This document shows, one piece after another, positions 8,893 through 19,273 of a stretch of 64,000 nucleotides of DNA. Within the stretch, counting starts at the first letter, position 1, and every line of letters begins with the position of its first letter. The notes under the pieces are model-generated. The model had not been told where the DNA came from. It saw nothing but the letters and a program-made list of their open reading frames with translations, and searched no databases. The position numbers and the translations under genes are program-made. The stretch is taken from contig NZ_LMWH01000161.1 of the NCBI RefSeq assembly GCF_001507435.1, positions 67,563 to 131,562 on the forward strand, read 5' to 3'. Source of the DNA: Streptomyces sp. NRRL F-5122 (GTDB lineage Bacteria > Actinomycetota > Actinomycetes > Streptomycetales > Streptomycetaceae).

Positions 8893-9818
8893 CCACCCCG
8901 CCGCCCGCCCTGCTCATCGCCGGCCATGGCACCCGGGACGAGGCCGGAGCCGAGGCGTTCCGCGCCTTCGTACGGGAGCTGGAGCGCCGTCGCCCCGATC
9001 TCCCCGTCGCGGGCGGCTTCATCGAACTGTCGGCGCCGCCGCTGGGCGAGGCGGTGAGCGGGTTGGTGGAACGCGGCGTCCGCCGTTTCGCCGCGGTACC
9101 GCTGATGCTGGTGTCCGCCGGGCACGCGAAGGGGGACATCCCGGCGGCCCTGGCCCGGGAGAAGGAGCGGCACCCGGGGATCTCCTACGCCTACGGCCGC
9201 CCGCTGGGCCCCCATCCGGCACTGCTGGACGTCCTGGAGCGGCGCCTCGACGAAGCGCTCGGGGGCACGGCCCGCAGGCCCGCCGACCGGTCCGATGTGA
9301 CCGTGCTGCTGGTCGGGCGCGGCTCGACGGACCCGGACGCCAACGCCGAGGTGCACAAGGCCGCGCGTCTGCTGTGGGAAGGGCGCGGTTACGCCGGGGT
9401 CGAGACGGCGTTCGTGTCGCTGGCGGCGCCGGACGTGCCGAGCGGCCTTGACCGGTGCGCGAAGCTGGGCGCGAGGCGGATCGTCGTCCTGCCCTACTTC
9501 CTCTTCACGGGCGTGCTGCCCGACCGGGTGCGCCGTCAGGCCGAGGGCTGGGCGGAGGCGCATCCGGAGACCGAGGTGCGCACGGCGGACGTCATCGGGC
9601 CCGAGCCCGAGCTGCTCGACCTGGTGCTGGAGCGGTACGAGGAGGCCGTCAAGGGTGATCTGCGGATGAACTGCGACTCCTGCGTGTACCGGATCGCGCT
9701 GCCCGGCTTCGAGGACAAGGTGGGCCTGCCGCAGCAGCCGCACTTCCACCCGGACGACGACGGCCACCACGGGCACGGCCACCACCACGGCGGACACGCA
9801 CACTCCCATGCGCACTGA
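8889..9818 (+). CDS. cbiX: CbiX-type sirohydrochlorin chelatase with His-rich tail
   Basis: The GTG start overlaps the cobH stop, giving 309 residues. Two CbiX half-domains are visible: the first with LLIAGHGTRDEAG and SAGHAKGDIP (metal-site His residues), the second starting LLVGRGSTDPDAN, where the His is replaced by Arg. After FLFTGVLPDR comes a short segment with paired Cys (NCDSCVYR), then a tail with about a dozen His in the last 20 residues. The family inserts cobalt (or iron) into sirohydrochlorin. The His tail suggests metal storage or delivery. A CbiX beside a VWA chelatase gene is notable because the two insert metal at different stages. Confidence 0.9.
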   Translation: MTTPPPALLIAGHGTRDEAGAEAFRAFVRELERRRPDLPVAGGFIELSAPPLGEAVSGLVERGVRRFAAVPLMLVSAGHAKGDIPAALAREKERHPGISYAYGRPLGPHPALLDVLERRLDEALGGTARRPADRSDVTVLLVGRGSTDPDANAEVHKAARLLWEGRGYAGVETAFVSLAAPDVPSGLDRCAKLGARRIVVLPYFLFTGVLPDRVRRQAEGWAEAHPETEVRTADVIGPEPELLDLVLERYEEAVKGDLRMNCDSCVYRIALPGFEDKVGLPQQPHFHPDDDGHHGHGHHHGGHAHSHAH

Positions 9819-10881
9819 ACACGACGGTGGGCAGCACGACCTGCGGCACCACGGGGACGCCGAGGTCCGTGACGGCGGCGCCGCACTGACGGACCTGGCG
9901 GTGAACGTCCGCGCGGACACGCCCCCGGCATGGCTGCGCGATGTCATCGCCGGGTCCCTGGAGGGGCTCGCGGCCTATCCCGACGGGCGGGCCGCCCGTG
10001 CGGCCGTGGCGGAACGGCACGGTCTGCCGACCGGACGCGTGCTGCTCACGGCGGGCGCCGCCGAGGCCTTCGTCCTGCTCGCACGGGCCCTGAGGGCACG
10101 TCACCCGGTGGTCGTGCACCCGCAGTTCACCGAGCCCGAGGCGGCGCTCAGGGACGCCGGGCACGTGGTGGACCGGGTGCTGCTGCGGCAGCGGGACGGC
10201 TTCCGCCTCGACCCCGCGCTGGTTCCCGAGGACGCGGACCTGGTGGTGATCGGGAACCCCACGAACCCGACCTCGGTGCTGCACCCGGCTGCCCGGATCA
10301 CCGAACTCGCCCGCCCCGGACGGACCTTGGTGGTCGACGAGGCGTTCATGGACGCGGTTCCGGGGGAACGGGAGGCGCTGGCGGGCCGGACGGACGTGCC
10401 CGGGCTGGTGGTCCTGCGCAGCCTGACCAAGACCTGGGGCCTGGCGGGCCTGCGCATAGGCTACGTCCTGGCAGACCCGGGGACGATCGCCGAGCTGGAG
10501 CGGGCGCAGCCCCTGTGGCCGGTGTCCACACCCGCGCTGGTGGCCGCCGAGGCCTGTGTGGCGCCCCGGGCACTCGCGGAGGCCGCGCACGCGGCCCATC
10601 GGGTCGCCTCCGACCGGGCCCATCTGGTGGCGGGACTGCGGGAGTTCGGACCCGACGGGCTGTACGTCGCCGAGCCCGCGGACGGGCCGTTCGTCCTGGT
10701 CCGCCTGGAGCAGGCCCCGGCCGTGCGCCGCCATCTGCGCGACCTCGGCTTCGCGGTGCGACGTGGGGACACCTTCCCGGGACTGGGCAGGGAATGGCTC
10801 CGGCTCGCGGTCCGGGACAGAGTGACCGTGAACCGCTTTCTGCAGGCTCTGGACCGGGCGGTGACGCTGGCGGCGGGGTGA
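9808..10881 (+). CDS. cobC: CobC-like PLP aminotransferase / threonine-phosphate decarboxylase
   Basis: The ATG lies 11 bp inside cbiX, giving 357 residues with a type I aminotransferase fold. Visible are GNPTNPTSVLHP, VDEAFMD and the PLP lysine in SLTKTWGLAGLRIGY. The N-terminal 15 residues are His- and Asp-rich. CobC/CobD proteins supply (R)-1-amino-2-propanol O-phosphate for the nucleotide loop. It is the last gene of the block, and the next gene converges on it with a 52-bp gap. Confidence 0.88.
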   Translation: MRTEHDGGQHDLRHHGDAEVRDGGAALTDLAVNVRADTPPAWLRDVIAGSLEGLAAYPDGRAARAAVAERHGLPTGRVLLTAGAAEAFVLLARALRARHPVVVHPQFTEPEAALRDAGHVVDRVLLRQRDGFRLDPALVPEDADLVVIGNPTNPTSVLHPAARITELARPGRTLVVDEAFMDAVPGEREALAGRTDVPGLVVLRSLTKTWGLAGLRIGYVLADPGTIAELERAQPLWPVSTPALVAAEACVAPRALAEAAHAAHRVASDRAHLVAGLREFGPDGLYVAEPADGPFVLVRLEQAPAVRRHLRDLGFAVRRGDTFPGLGREWLRLAVRDRVTVNRFLQALDRAVTLAAG

Positions 10882-10933
10882 GCGATCACCGTCCCGCCGG
10901 CATCACCGCCCGGCCCTGCTCAGGCGGCAGGCT

Positions 10934-11872
10934 TCAGCCGCGGCGGCGGCGTGCCACCCCCAGCACACCCGCGCCCGCCACCAGCAGTACGACCGCTCCG
11001 CCCACGACATAGGGCGTGGCAGAACTGCCGCCGGTCTCCGCCAGGTCGGCCTTCGCGGGCGCCGCCTGCGGTTTCACGTCCCCGGCCGGTTCCGTCGCGG
11101 GCGCGGCCGTCTCCTCCGGTGCGTCGGACGCGGGGGCCTGCGACGCCGGGGCGGCGGGGGTCTCGCACGTCGCTCCTCCCAGGATCACGGTGCCCTTCAC
11201 CTCCGCCACGTTCAGGTTGAGCGGGTTCACGGACACCGTGAGCACCAGCGCCGACGCCGCCGCCGTCCGGGACGTCGTCCGGGTCGGCGACACCTCCAGC
11301 CGCACCTCGCCGACTCCCGGCGCCTTCACCTTCGTCGGTCCGGCCGCCGACACCGTGACCTTCCGCCCGAGCACGGTCACCGCGCCCAGCACATTGGCCG
11401 TGGCGACAGGCCTCTTCCCCACCTCGCACACCGCCTTGGACGTGACGCCGTCGACCTCGATCAGGGAGAGCATCGGCAGCCCGGGCACATGGACCCGCGC
11501 ACGGGTGAGGTTCGTGGACGCCTCCGCGCCCGACTCGGACACCGTCGCCCGCGCCGTGGCGGCGTCCGCCCGCACCACGTCGAAGGGGCGCCCGCCGGCG
11601 ACTCCCTTCAGACGGGCCGACAGCGCGGTCTGCTCGGCGCTCCGCGGCGCCTGCACCTCGTTGAGGGAGACCGCGAGCGGGACGTTCACGGTCTTCTTGA
11701 GCAGGGACACGTCCAGTCCGGTCCGCAGCACGACAGCGCTCGCGCGCCCTTGGTCCTCGGTCGCGCCGGCGGACCCGGCGCCCGCCAGCGCGGCGGGACC
11801 GGCGGCCAGTGCGGTGGCCACCGCGACGGTGGCCAGTCGGCGTGCGGGCATACGGAAGGTGGTGCCGTTCAT
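10934..11872 (-). CDS. LAETG-anchored secreted cell-wall protein
   Basis: The ATG at 11872 follows a GGGGGG-type ribosome site, giving 312 residues; longer in-frame starts lack one. A Sec signal peptide with a twin-Arg-poor n-region and an AGATED-type cleavage region is followed by about 210 residues of repeat-like beta-rich sequence with two Cys (AVCEVGK, GATCETP). A Pro/Ala/Glu linker follows, then LAETGG near residue 279, a hydrophobic span and a terminal RRRRG. LAxTG is the class E sortase motif of Streptomyces, so the protein is probably linked to peptidoglycan. The function of the globular part is unknown. Confidence 0.85.
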   Translation of the reverse strand: MNGTTFRMPARRLATVAVATALAAGPAALAGAGSAGATEDQGRASAVVLRTGLDVSLLKKTVNVPLAVSLNEVQAPRSAEQTALSARLKGVAGGRPFDVVRADAATARATVSESGAEASTNLTRARVHVPGLPMLSLIEVDGVTSKAVCEVGKRPVATANVLGAVTVLGRKVTVSAAGPTKVKAPGVGEVRLEVSPTRTTSRTAAASALVLTVSVNPLNLNVAEVKGTVILGGATCETPAAPASQAPASDAPEETAAPATEPAGDVKPQAAPAKADLAETGGSSATPYVVGGAVVLLVAGAGVLGVARRRRG

Positions 11873-12142
11873 GGTGGTGGGACCCCCCAGAGGAGACAAG
11901 CTCGGGACCCGGAAAGAATTTCGTACCGGGAGTGAGCCGTCAGCAACACCGCGTGACTTCACTCCATCGTGGATCGCTCGCAAGGATCTTCGAAAACGGC
12001 GGCACGCCTGTTCCCCCGAGCCACCCCCGCATCCCCCGCACCGGGGGCGCGACCGGAGCGCGAGGAGATCCCTGGGGTCTGGCGTCCGGATCAGGTCGGC
12101 CTGCAGAGACCGCGCCGGTCGGCATGATCCCAACGACAGGCC

Positions 12143-13234
12143 CTAACCGACCACGCGTCCGTTCAGCACCACCCGCCGCGGCGCCGCGAGCACCCGTACG
12201 TCCGCCCGCGGATCGGCCTCGTACACCACGAGGTCCGCAGCGGCCCCCTCCTCGAGACCGGGCCGGCCGAGCCACCGCCGGGCACCCCACGCCGCCGCCG
12301 ACAGGGCCTGGACCGGCGGGATCCCGGCGGTCACCAGTTCCGCCACCTCGCCCGCGACCAGCCCGTGCGGCAGGCCGCCGCCCGCGTCGGTGCGGACGTA
12401 CACCGGGATGCCGGCGTCGTAGGCGGACCGCACGGTGTCGTAGCGCCGCTCGTGCAGCCGTCGCATATGCGCCGACCAGCGCGGGAAGCGGGACTCTCCG
12501 CCGTCCGCGAGCTTCGGGAAGGTCGCGATGTTCACAAGGGTGGGCACGATCGCGACACCCCGCTCGGCGAACAGCGGGATCGTCTCCTCGGTCAGGCCCG
12601 TCGCGTGCTCGATGCAGTCGATGCCCGACTCGACCAGGTCGCGCAGCGAGTCCTCGGCGAAGCAGTGCGCGGTGACGCGTGCACCCAGGCGGTGCGCCTC
12701 CGCGATCGCCGCCTGCACCGCCTCTCGCGGCCAGCAGGCGGTCAGGTCCCCGGCCTCCCGGTCGATCCAGTCGCCGACCAGCTTGACCCAGCCGTCCCCG
12801 CGCCGCGCCTCCTGGGCCACGTACGCGACCAGGTCCCCCGGTTCGATCTCCCAGGCGTAGTTGCGGACGTAGCGGCGTGTGCGCGCGATGTGCCGGCCGG
12901 CCCGGACGATCTTCGGGAGGTCGTCGCGGTCGTCGATCCAGCGGGTGTCCGACGGCGAGCCCGCGTCACGGATCAGCAGGGTGCCGGTGTCCCGGTCGGT
13001 CAGCGCCTGCTTCTCGGAGACGTCCTCGGGCACCGGGCCGTGGGCGTCGAGGCCCACATGGCAGTGGGCGTCGACGAGACCGGGCAGCGCCCAGCCCTCG
13101 ACGGTACGGACGTCACGGGCGCCCTCGGGCCGGTCGTAGGAGACCCGGCCGCCGACCACCCACACCTCGTCGCGGATCTCCTCGGCCCCGACGAGCACCC
13201 GTCCCTTCACGTGCAGCACCGCGTGATCGCTCAT
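12143..13234 (-). CDS. Amidohydrolase family protein
   Basis: I chose the second of two in-frame ATGs because AAGGTG lies seven bases upstream, giving 363 residues. The metal site shows as PGLVDAHCHVGLD near residue 52, then a lysine in WVKLVGDW, His in VTAHCF and CIEHATG, and Asp in RTDAGGG: the complete imidazolonepropionase-like amidohydrolase set. C-terminal PADLVVYE-type sequence (AAADLVVYEADP) closes the composite domain. The substrate cannot be told. It stands just downstream of the amino-acid transporter operon on the same strand, with only 22 bp between. Confidence 0.85.
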   Translation of the reverse strand: MSDHAVLHVKGRVLVGAEEIRDEVWVVGGRVSYDRPEGARDVRTVEGWALPGLVDAHCHVGLDAHGPVPEDVSEKQALTDRDTGTLLIRDAGSPSDTRWIDDRDDLPKIVRAGRHIARTRRYVRNYAWEIEPGDLVAYVAQEARRGDGWVKLVGDWIDREAGDLTACWPREAVQAAIAEAHRLGARVTAHCFAEDSLRDLVESGIDCIEHATGLTEETIPLFAERGVAIVPTLVNIATFPKLADGGESRFPRWSAHMRRLHERRYDTVRSAYDAGIPVYVRTDAGGGLPHGLVAGEVAELVTAGIPPVQALSAAAWGARRWLGRPGLEEGAAADLVVYEADPRADVRVLAAPRRVVLNGRVVG

Positions 13235-13256
13235 GTACTGCACCTTAGTTCGCCCG

Positions 13257-14051
13257 CTACCCGGCCTTGCCCACCTGGTCGGAGGTCCCCTCCTCCACCT
13301 CGGCCATCGCCGGGTCGAGGAGCCGGGAGAGGAAGTGGCGGGTCCGCTCGTGCCGCGGGGCGCCGATGACCTGGTCCGGCGTGCCCTGCTCGACGACGAC
13401 TCCGCCGTCCATGAAGACGACCCGGTCGGCGACCTCGCGCGCGAACGTCATCTCGTGGGTGACCACCATCATGGTCATGCCCTCGTCGGCGAGCATGCGC
13501 ATCACGGCGAGGACGTCGCCCACCAGCTCGGGGTCGAGCGCGGAGGTCGGCTCGTCGAAGAGCATCACCTGTGGGCCCATCGCGAGCGCCCGGGCGATGG
13601 CGACGCGCTGCTGCTGGCCGCCGGACAGGGCGGAGGGGTACGCGTCCGCCTTCTCGGAAAGGCCGACGCGCGCCAGGTTCTCAGCCGCGGTCCTGGCGGC
13701 CGCCGCCTTGTCCCGCCCGAGGACCCGGCGCTGCGGCAGGGTGAGGTTCTCGGTCACCGTGAGGTGCGGGAACAGGTTGAACTGCTGGAACACCATGCCG
13801 ATTCGGCGGCGGACGGCGTCGATGTCCACGTCCGGGTCGGTCACCTCGGTGCCGCCGACGAACACCTGGCCCCTGCCGGGTTCCTCCAGCAGGTTCACAC
13901 AGCGCAGCAGGGTCGACTTGCCGGAGCCGGACGGACCGATGACACAGACCACCTCGCCCTCGCCGATCTCCAGGTCGATCCCGCGCAGCACCTCGTTGTC
14001 GCCGAAGGACTTGTGGAGGTCCCGGATCCGGATCTGTGCGGAACTGCTCAC
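13257..14051 (-). CDS. Polar amino-acid ABC transporter, ATP-binding protein
   Basis: A GTG overlapping the permease stop gives 264 residues. Walker [13 protein letters not shown]-loop FQQFNLF, signature LSGGQQQR, Walker [14 protein letters not shown] and the switch His in VVTHEM are all present. [15 protein letters not shown] is typical of the GlnQ/HisP subfamily. It powers the transporter formed with the next two genes. Confidence 0.95.
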   Translation of the reverse strand: MSSSAQIRIRDLHKSFGDNEVLRGIDLEIGEGEVVCVIGPSGSGKSTLLRCVNLLEEPGRGQVFVGGTEVTDPDVDIDAVRRRIGMVFQQFNLFPHLTVTENLTLPQRRVLGRDKAAAARTAAENLARVGLSEKADAYPSALSGGQQQRVAIARALAMGPQVMLFDEPTSALDPELVGDVLAVMRMLADEGMTMMVVTHEMTFAREVADRVVFMDGGVVVEQGTPDQVIGAPRHERTRHFLSRLLDPAMAEVEEGTSDQVGKAG

Positions 14052-14893
14052 TTGACGGCCTCCCCGGCCTTCGACTCCAGGCGTCGCACGACGAAGCCGA
14101 GCGGGATCGTGACCAGCAGGTAGCACAGGCCGGCGACGAGGATGGGCGTGGAGTTCGCGGTCTGGCTGGCCAGGTCCCGCCCGAACTTCGACAGCTCGCG
14201 CTCCTCCAGGGTGACGCCCAGCAGCAGCACCAGCGAGGAGTCCTTGAACAGCAGTACCAGCTCGTTGGTGAGCGGCGGGAGGATGATCCGGAACGCCTGC
14301 GGGACGACGATCGAGATCATGGCCCGGGCGGGCGAGAAGCCCAGCGAACGGGCCGCCTCCATCTGCCCCTTGGGCACAGCCTGGATACCGGCGCGGAACG
14401 TCTCCGCCATGTACGCGGCGCCCACCAGACCGAGCGCGATGGCCACCTTGCCGTAGGTTCCGCCGATGATCTCCGTACCGGGGAAGGCCAGGGGCACGGC
14501 CACACCGATGAAAACGAAGATCAGCAGGGCGGGCAGGCCGCGGAAGATCTCGATGTAGATGCCGGCGACCCAGCGGTAGGGACCCACCGAGGACAGCCGC
14601 ATGAGTGCGAGGACCATGCCGAGGACCAGTCCGACCACAAAGCCGGACAGGGTGTAGAGCACGGTGTTCCTGAGCGCCAGTGTGATGACGTCGGGGAACA
14701 TCTGCCGGGCGATGTCCACCTGCGCGAACTGGTCCTGCAGCCGCCCCCAGTCCGCCGCGAACGCGAAGGCGATCACGGCGGCCACGAAGACGACGTACTG
14801 GACGCCGCGCGACACCCTGCGCCTCTGACGACGTGTCAGGCCCTTCCTGCGGGGCCGCGCCCCTGCGCCGGCCGGCTCGGTGACCCCGCTCAT
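14048..14893 (-). CDS. Polar amino-acid ABC transporter, permease
   Basis: The 281-residue HisMQ-type permease starts at an ATG overlapping the binding-protein stop. A basic cytosolic N terminus is followed by about five membrane spans. The EAA loop reads [27 protein letters not shown] and [19 protein letters not shown] are typical of this family. Only one permease is encoded, so it would act as a homodimer. Confidence 0.93.
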   Translation of the reverse strand: MSGVTEPAGAGARPRRKGLTRRQRRRVSRGVQYVVFVAAVIAFAFAADWGRLQDQFAQVDIARQMFPDVITLALRNTVLYTLSGFVVGLVLGMVLALMRLSSVGPYRWVAGIYIEIFRGLPALLIFVFIGVAVPLAFPGTEIIGGTYGKVAIALGLVGAAYMAETFRAGIQAVPKGQMEAARSLGFSPARAMISIVVPQAFRIILPPLTNELVLLFKDSSLVLLLGVTLEERELSKFGRDLASQTANSTPILVAGLCYLLVTIPLGFVVRRLESKAGEAVK

Positions 14894-15735
14894 GAGGCGG
14901 AGGGCGAGGCGACCGACGCGTTGTAGGGGCCTATCCACTTCTCGTACAGCTTCTTGTACGTGCCGTCGGCCTTCGCGTCCTTGAGCGCCTTGTCTATGGC
15001 GTCGAGGAGCTTGCGGTTGCCCTTCTTCACCGTGAAGCCGTACTGCTCACCGGTGTTGAGGTTGTCGACCACCTGGAAGGCGTCGGCGTTGGCCTTGTCC
15101 TTGAGCCAGCCCTGGACGACCGGGTAGTCGATGACGACCGCCTGGACCTGGCCGGTGCGCAGGCCGTTGATCACGGCGTCGGAGGACTCGAAGGAGACCG
15201 GGTCGAAGCCCTGCTTCTTGGCATAGTCCTCGCCGGTGGTCTGCGCCTGGGCACCGAGCTTCCTGCCCTTGGCCTTCACATCGGCGAGCGAGGTGATGCC
15301 GCTCTTCTTGTCCACCAGGACGGCCTGGGTGGCGTCGAAGTACGGGTCGGAGAAGTCGACGTGCTTCTTGCGCTCGTCGGTGATCGTCATACCGGCGGCC
15401 GCGACGTCGCACTGCTCGGAGTTGAGGAACGCGCCGGTCTTGAAGTTCTCGAAGGGCGTGTCGAGGATGTCCTGCTTCACACCGAGGTCCTTGGCGACCA
15501 GGTCGATCAGCGAGACGTCGAAGCCCTGCACCTTGCCGTCGATCTCCGACTGGAAGGGCGGGTACGGCAGATGCGTGCAGGTGGTCAGCCGGCCGGCCTT
15601 GGCGAGTTCCACCCCGCCGGCGGCCGTCTTGCTGCCGCCGTCACCGCTCGAGGTGCAGCCGGCCACGAACACCAAACCGGCCGTCGCGGTGGTGGCGGCC
15701 AGGATGCGGGCCCGGCGCCCGAGGAGCGAGTTCAC
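14890..15735 (-). CDS. Polar amino-acid ABC transporter, substrate-binding lipoprotein
   Basis: A GTG start with AGAGAGG upstream gives 281 residues. The signal peptide ends in a lipobox, FVAGC, so the mature protein is a lipoprotein facing outward. The SBP family 3 core is clear: PPFQ near the N terminus, [15 protein letters not shown] and [14 protein letters not shown]. It is the first gene of the SBP-permease-ATPase operon, and a 152-bp divergent region separates it from the aminotransferase. The substrate is probably a polar amino acid; uptake of an ectoine-pathway precursor is possible but unproven. Confidence 0.93.
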   Translation of the reverse strand: MNSLLGRRARILAATTATAGLVFVAGCTSSGDGGSKTAAGGVELAKAGRLTTCTHLPYPPFQSEIDGKVQGFDVSLIDLVAKDLGVKQDILDTPFENFKTGAFLNSEQCDVAAAGMTITDERKKHVDFSDPYFDATQAVLVDKKSGITSLADVKAKGRKLGAQAQTTGEDYAKKQGFDPVSFESSDAVINGLRTGQVQAVVIDYPVVQGWLKDKANADAFQVVDNLNTGEQYGFTVKKGNRKLLDAIDKALKDAKADGTYKKLYEKWIGPYNASVASPSAS

Positions 15736-15887
15736 GGGGGACCTCTCTGTGGGGGAGCTATGAGTTCCGATTATAAGGAAAGGTTGGAGCCTCTCAAACC
15801 AATCCGATGGTCGAAAGGTCGATTCACCTGAGAATGTGCCGATAAGTGGCGCATCACACGCCCGGTTACCCTCGAATCGTCGAACCC

Positions 15888-17009
15888 ATGAGTGAAGAGA
15901 GCGCCGCCGTGACCCACCCCTTCCTGGACCTCGCCCCACTGAGCACCGACCGCTTCGCCTCGATCGAGGACCGGGTGGCACGACTGCTGTCCACCGGGCA
16001 GGACGTCGTGATCATGCAGGGTGAGGCGCTGCTGCCTCTGGAGGGTGCGATCCGCGGCAGTGCCGGGCCCGGCACCACGGCACTGAACGTGATCACCGGA
16101 CCGTACGGGCAGACGTTCGGGGACTGGCTGCGGGACTGCGGCGCCACGGTGTACGACCTCGCCGTCCCGTTCCACACCGCGGCCACGGCGGCGCAGGTCC
16201 GTGAGGCGCTCGCCGAGCACCCGGAGATCGACTTCGTCTCCCTGGTGCACGCCGAGGCCGCAACCGGCAATACGAACCCGGTGGCGGAGATCGGCGCGGT
16301 GGTACGGGAGCACGGCGCACTGTTCTATCTGGACGCGGTCGCCTCGATCGGCGCCGAGCCGGTGCTGCCGGACGCATGGGGCGTGGACCTGTGCGTGATC
16401 GGGGCCCAGAAGGCGATGGGCGGACCGGCCGGCGTCTCGGCGGTGTCCGTGAGCCGGCGCGCCTGGACCCGGATGGCGGCCAACTCGCGGGCTCCGCGCC
16501 GGTCGTACCTCTCGCTCCTGGACTGGAAGGAGCGCTGGATCGACGCCGGACGCAAGGCGCTGCTCCACGCCCCGGCGCAGTTGGAGATGCTGGCGCTGGA
16601 GGCATGTCTGGAGCGGATCGAGAGCGCGGGCCTGGACGCCGTGATCGCCCGGCACCGGTCCGCCGCCGCGGCGACGCGGGCGGGCGTGCTCGCCCTCGGC
16701 GGGGGCCTGGAGCCCTATGTGCTCGACGCCGCGGAGGCGGCGCCCGTCGCCACGACCCTGCGAACCCCCTCCGATGTGGTCGCGGCCGAACTGGTCGCCA
16801 AGGCCCTGGAGTCGGACCCCGCGCTGCCGCTCTCCGCGGGTGGGGGTGCGCTGGCGAAGGAGATGATCAGGGTCAACCACTACGGGGCCGACGCGACCCT
16901 CGAGGCCGTCCGGGAGAGCCTGACCGCCCTGGGCACCGCGCTCGGCGACTTCGGAGCCGTCGTGGACACCGCGGCCGCCCGCGGGTCGGCCGCCCGGGCG
17001 TGGGGCTGA
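15888..17009 (+). CDS. PLP-dependent aminotransferase, class V (alanine/serine-glyoxylate type)
   Basis: The 373-residue protein has the fold-type I class V layout. Asp is in FYLDAVASIGAEP, and the PLP lysine is in VIGAQKAMGGPAG near residue 180, where alanine-glyoxylate aminotransferases have a comparable site. The substrate is unknown. It lies upstream of ectABCD in the same direction but is separated by a 372-bp AT-richer gap, so it is probably a separate unit. Confidence 0.82.
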   Translation: MSEESAAVTHPFLDLAPLSTDRFASIEDRVARLLSTGQDVVIMQGEALLPLEGAIRGSAGPGTTALNVITGPYGQTFGDWLRDCGATVYDLAVPFHTAATAAQVREALAEHPEIDFVSLVHAEAATGNTNPVAEIGAVVREHGALFYLDAVASIGAEPVLPDAWGVDLCVIGAQKAMGGPAGVSAVSVSRRAWTRMAANSRAPRRSYLSLLDWKERWIDAGRKALLHAPAQLEMLALEACLERIESAGLDAVIARHRSAAAATRAGVLALGGGLEPYVLDAAEAAPVATTLRTPSDVVAAELVAKALESDPALPLSAGGGALAKEMIRVNHYGADATLEAVRESLTALGTALGDFGAVVDTAAARGSAARAWG

Positions 17010-17381
17010 ACGAAGGCGCGCCGCGGGAGCCTCGGCGGTATGACCGGCACCTGAAATCGGCATTTCTTTCCAGGCCCCTTCCGCGTGATTATCGAATTCC
17101 CTTCAGGGCAGCTGCCCATATTCGTCTGCCCGCTTTCTTCTGGCCTAAACAACAAGATTCCGCGAACACCAACCGGCTTATTCCGGGCAGATCTCGCGAG
17201 GGTTGCAGTGATGTGACCGACTCCACATCGCGCCCCTTTTGTGCGGTATTTATCGGGCACAGTCTGACAATTTCTCCACCTTTTGATGGTCGCTCACGCC
17301 CGCGTGATAACACATGCGACATGCTTCCGTAACCCCTTTCGGCGATGCAATTTTGAATTTCCGTGGGTAAATTCCATCGAC
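17010..17381. promoter_or_regulatory. AT-richer upstream region of the ectoine operon with a candidate promoter
   Basis: This 372-bp gap has clearly more A and T than its surroundings and no credible gene. A possible promoter is TTGATG (17283-17288), a 16-bp spacer, then TGATAA (17305-17310), about 70 bp before the ectA ATG. The gap would also hold the end of the upstream aminotransferase transcript. Osmotic control is expected for ect operons but I cannot read a specific operator here. Confidence 0.4.
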
Positions 17382-17924
17382 ATGACCGCCGCACAAGCAG
17401 ACCTGCAAGCGGAATTCCTGGAAATGCCGGAGGGGCTGCGGATCGACCGTCCGGAGGTGGCGGACGGTGCCGCGCTCTGGCGCATCGCCAAGGACTCCAG
17501 AACCCTCGACCTGAACTCCTCCTACAGCTACCTGCTGTGGTGCCGTGACTTCGCCGGCACCTCGGCGGTGGTGCGCGCCGGCTCCGACGGTCGTCCCGTC
17601 GGGTTCCTCACCGCGTACCTCAGGCCCGACCGCCCGCACACCCTCTTGGTGTGGCAGGTGGCCGTGGACTCCGCCCACCGCGGGCAGGGCCTCGCGGCGC
17701 GACTGCTCGACTCGGTCACGGCACGGGCCGCCAAGGAGCACGCCGTGACCACGGTCGAGACGACGATCACCCCCGGCAACACCGCCTCCGAGCGCCTGTT
17801 CACGGCGTACGCGCGACGCCATGGCGCGGCCGTGGAACGCGAGGTCCTCTTCGACGCCCGTCAGTTCCCCGACGGATCGCACGACCCCGAGGTCCTCTAC
17901 CGCATCGGCCCCCTCGCCTTCTGA
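17382..17924 (+). CDS. ectA: L-2,4-diaminobutyrate N-acetyltransferase EctA
   Basis: I set the start at the ATG at 17382, giving 180 residues. The frame stays open for 33 more codons upstream, but that stretch is AT-rich promoter-like sequence, and EctA proteins are near this length. The GNAT core is visible as [20 protein letters not shown], with the acetyl-CoA loop RGQGLA, and [15 protein letters not shown], typical of EctA. It acetylates the gamma-amino group of diaminobutyrate, the second step of ectoine synthesis. No strong ribosome site precedes it. Confidence 0.95.
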   Translation: MTAAQADLQAEFLEMPEGLRIDRPEVADGAALWRIAKDSRTLDLNSSYSYLLWCRDFAGTSAVVRAGSDGRPVGFLTAYLRPDRPHTLLVWQVAVDSAHRGQGLAARLLDSVTARAAKEHAVTTVETTITPGNTASERLFTAYARRHGAAVEREVLFDARQFPDGSHDPEVLYRIGPLAF

Positions 17925-17972
17925 CCTTCACGCACTTCTCCCCTCCCCCACGCATCGAGGAGCGTTTTCGCC

Positions 17973-19244
17973 GTGACCATCACCCAGCCCGACCTCAGCG
18001 TCTTCGAGACCCTGGAGTCGGAGGTGCGCAGCTACTGCCGCGGCTGGCCCACCGTCTTCGACCGCGCGCAGGGCAGCCGCCTCTACGACGAGGACGGCCA
18101 CGAGTACCTCGACTTCTTCGCCGGCGCCGGTTCCCTCAACTACGGGCACAACAACCCCGTCCTGAAACGGGCGTTGATCGACTACCTGGAGCGGGACGGC
18201 ATCACCCACGGCCTCGACATGTCGACCACCGCCAAGCGTTCCTTCCTGCGGACGTTCCAGGACCTCGTGCTGCGGCCGCGGGATCTGCCGTACAAGGTGA
18301 TGTTCCCGGGCCCCACCGGTACCAACGCCGTCGAGTCCGCTCTCAAGCTGGCCCGCAAGGTGAAGGGCCGCGAGGCCATCGTGTCCTTCACCAACGCCTT
18401 CCACGGCATGTCCCTGGGCTCTCTCGCCGTCACCGGCAACGCCTTCAAGCGCGCCGGTGCCGGGATTCCGCTCGTCCACGGTACGCCCATGCCCTTCGAC
18501 CACTACCTCGACGGGCAGGTCCCGGACTTCCTCTGGTTCGAGCGGCTCCTGGAGGACCAGGGGTCGGGACTCAACCGGCCCGCCGCCGTCATCGTGGAGA
18601 CCGTGCAGGGCGAGGGCGGCATCAATGTCGCCCGCACCGAGTGGCTGCGGAGCCTCGCCGATCTGTGCGCACGCCGCGACATGCTGCTGATCGTCGACGA
18701 CATCCAGATGGGCTGCGGCCGTACCGGCGCCTTCTTCTCGTTCGAGGAGGCCGGGATCGTGCCCGACATCGTCACCGTGTCCAAGTCCATCAGCGGCTAC
18801 GGACTGCCCATGTCGCTGTGCCTGTTCAAGCCCGAGCTCGACATCTGGGAGCCGGGCGAGCACAACGGCACCTTCCGCGGCAACAATCCCGCGTTCGTCA
18901 CGGCCACCGCCGCTCTGGAGACCTACTGGACCGACGGGTCCGCCATGGAGAAGCAGACCCGCACCCGCGGCGAGCAGATCGAGCAGGAGCTGATCTCGAT
19001 CACCGAGGAGAACCTCGCCGACATCAAGGAGTACCGCGGACGCGGGCTTGTCTGGGGGCTGGAGTTCCACGACAAGGAACGTGCCGGACGTGTCGCCCGC
19101 CGCGCCTTCGAGCTCGGGCTGCTGGTGGAGACCTCCGGTCCCGAGAGCGAGGTCGTCAAACTGCTCCCCGCCCTCACCATCACCCCGGACGAGCTGGACG
19201 AGGGCCTCAGCACCCTCGCCCGGGCCGTCCGCGAGACCGTCTGA
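17973..19244 (+). CDS. ectB: Diaminobutyrate-2-oxoglutarate transaminase EctB
   Basis: A GTG start with GAGGAG upstream gives 423 residues. It is a class III aminotransferase: [15 protein letters not shown] near the N terminus, [25 protein letters not shown] and the PLP lysine in [13 protein letters not shown] near residue 270. It converts aspartate semialdehyde and glutamate to L-2,4-diaminobutyrate. It is 48 bp downstream of ectA in the same operon. Confidence 0.97.
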   Translation: MTITQPDLSVFETLESEVRSYCRGWPTVFDRAQGSRLYDEDGHEYLDFFAGAGSLNYGHNNPVLKRALIDYLERDGITHGLDMSTTAKRSFLRTFQDLVLRPRDLPYKVMFPGPTGTNAVESALKLARKVKGREAIVSFTNAFHGMSLGSLAVTGNAFKRAGAGIPLVHGTPMPFDHYLDGQVPDFLWFERLLEDQGSGLNRPAAVIVETVQGEGGINVARTEWLRSLADLCARRDMLLIVDDIQMGCGRTGAFFSFEEAGIVPDIVTVSKSISGYGLPMSLCLFKPELDIWEPGEHNGTFRGNNPAFVTATAALETYWTDGSAMEKQTRTRGEQIEQELISITEENLADIKEYRGRGLVWGLEFHDKERAGRVARRAFELGLLVETSGPESEVVKLLPALTITPDELDEGLSTLARAVRETV

Positions 19245-19273
19245 ACAACCCCCAGAAGGAGGCACGCACCACC

